Shown here piece by piece: positions 63,806 to 64,000 of a DNA stretch of 64,000 bases. Both the position numbers and the translations under genes were made by a program. This DNA comes from Litomosoides sigmodontis (lineage: Eukaryota > Nematoda > Chromadorea > Rhabditida > Onchocercidae), in the NCBI GenBank assembly GCA_963070105.1, contig OY718808.1, forward strand, positions 4,751,738-4,815,737, read 5' to 3'. The notes beneath the pieces are model-generated. The model was not told the origin of the DNA, did not search any database, and was given only the letters and a program-made list of their open reading frames with translations. Numbering within the stretch: position 1 is the first letter of the stretch; each line of letters begins with the position of its first letter.

Positions 63806-64000
63806 GTACGCCCTCATCTTCTTTGTTGATATAGCTCACTCCACAGGAATCGTAAAGAGAGTGCATTTCTCACTAACTAAACATGCACTGCTACTTAAAA
63901 AGCGATAATGACGATAAAAAAAGCTAGGGGATGGAAATATCATGGAGTCGTCGGTTAGAAAAATTATAGTCAAAGATTCGTCAAAAAAAGAGAAATAGCT

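Noticed and set aside
63563..63817. 84-codon minus-strand frame at the right edge
   Set aside because: Antisense to the plus-strand first exon, which has an acceptor, ATG and donor in order.

Overview
This is eukaryotic DNA from a nematode, most likely a clade III (spirurid or filarial-like) parasite rather than a Caenorhabditis. The evidence is the AT-rich sequence, many small exons with T-rich TTTTCAG-type acceptors, introns of about 70 to 800 bases (longer than typical C. elegans introns), likely trans-splice acceptors just before start codons, and closely spaced co-directional genes. The species call is inference. All gene models were built by hand from reading frame, splice phase and recognised protein families.

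Layout. (1) 137-9033, +: the 3' two-thirds of beta-G spectrin (unc-70), with spectrin repeats and a C-terminal PH domain. (2) 9034-21423: a 12.4 kb gene-poor stretch with spectrin 3' UTR, long GT, GA and AT microsatellites, and no convincing gene. (3) 21424-28359, +: a RhoGAP of the ARHGAP11A/MP-GAP type with a long basic, Ser-rich tail and a possible alternative last exon at 28897-29108. (4) 30688-31684, -: a small unrecognised membrane protein, 222 bases downstream of BMS1 and probably in an operon with it. (5) 31906-39190, -: BMS1, the ribosome-biogenesis GTPase. (6) 40741-45942, -: an ankyrin-repeat protein of unrecognised family, with a less certain small gene just upstream (46070-46385, -). 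(7) 47095-50128, +: RING1/RNF2, the Polycomb PRC1 E3 ligase, with RING and RAWUL domains. (8) 51569-53882, +: an unrecognised nuclear-looking protein with alternative 3' ends. (9) 54706-56361, +: HYLS-1, a centriole/ciliogenesis protein. (10) 58720-61729, +: type I mannose-6-phosphate isomerase. (11) 63746-63805, +: the first coding exon of a further gene, with a golgin-like N terminus, running off the window.

The genes are mostly housekeeping or cell-biological: membrane skeleton, Rho control of cytokinesis, 40S ribosome assembly, Polycomb silencing, centrioles, and GDP-mannose supply. They do not form one pathway. No transposon, tRNA, rRNA or CRISPR was recognised. The best leads for novelty are the two unrecognised proteins (the membrane protein co-transcribed with BMS1, and the 51.6-53.9 kb gene), the ankyrin protein with its unassigned C-terminal domain, and several splice-level oddities.
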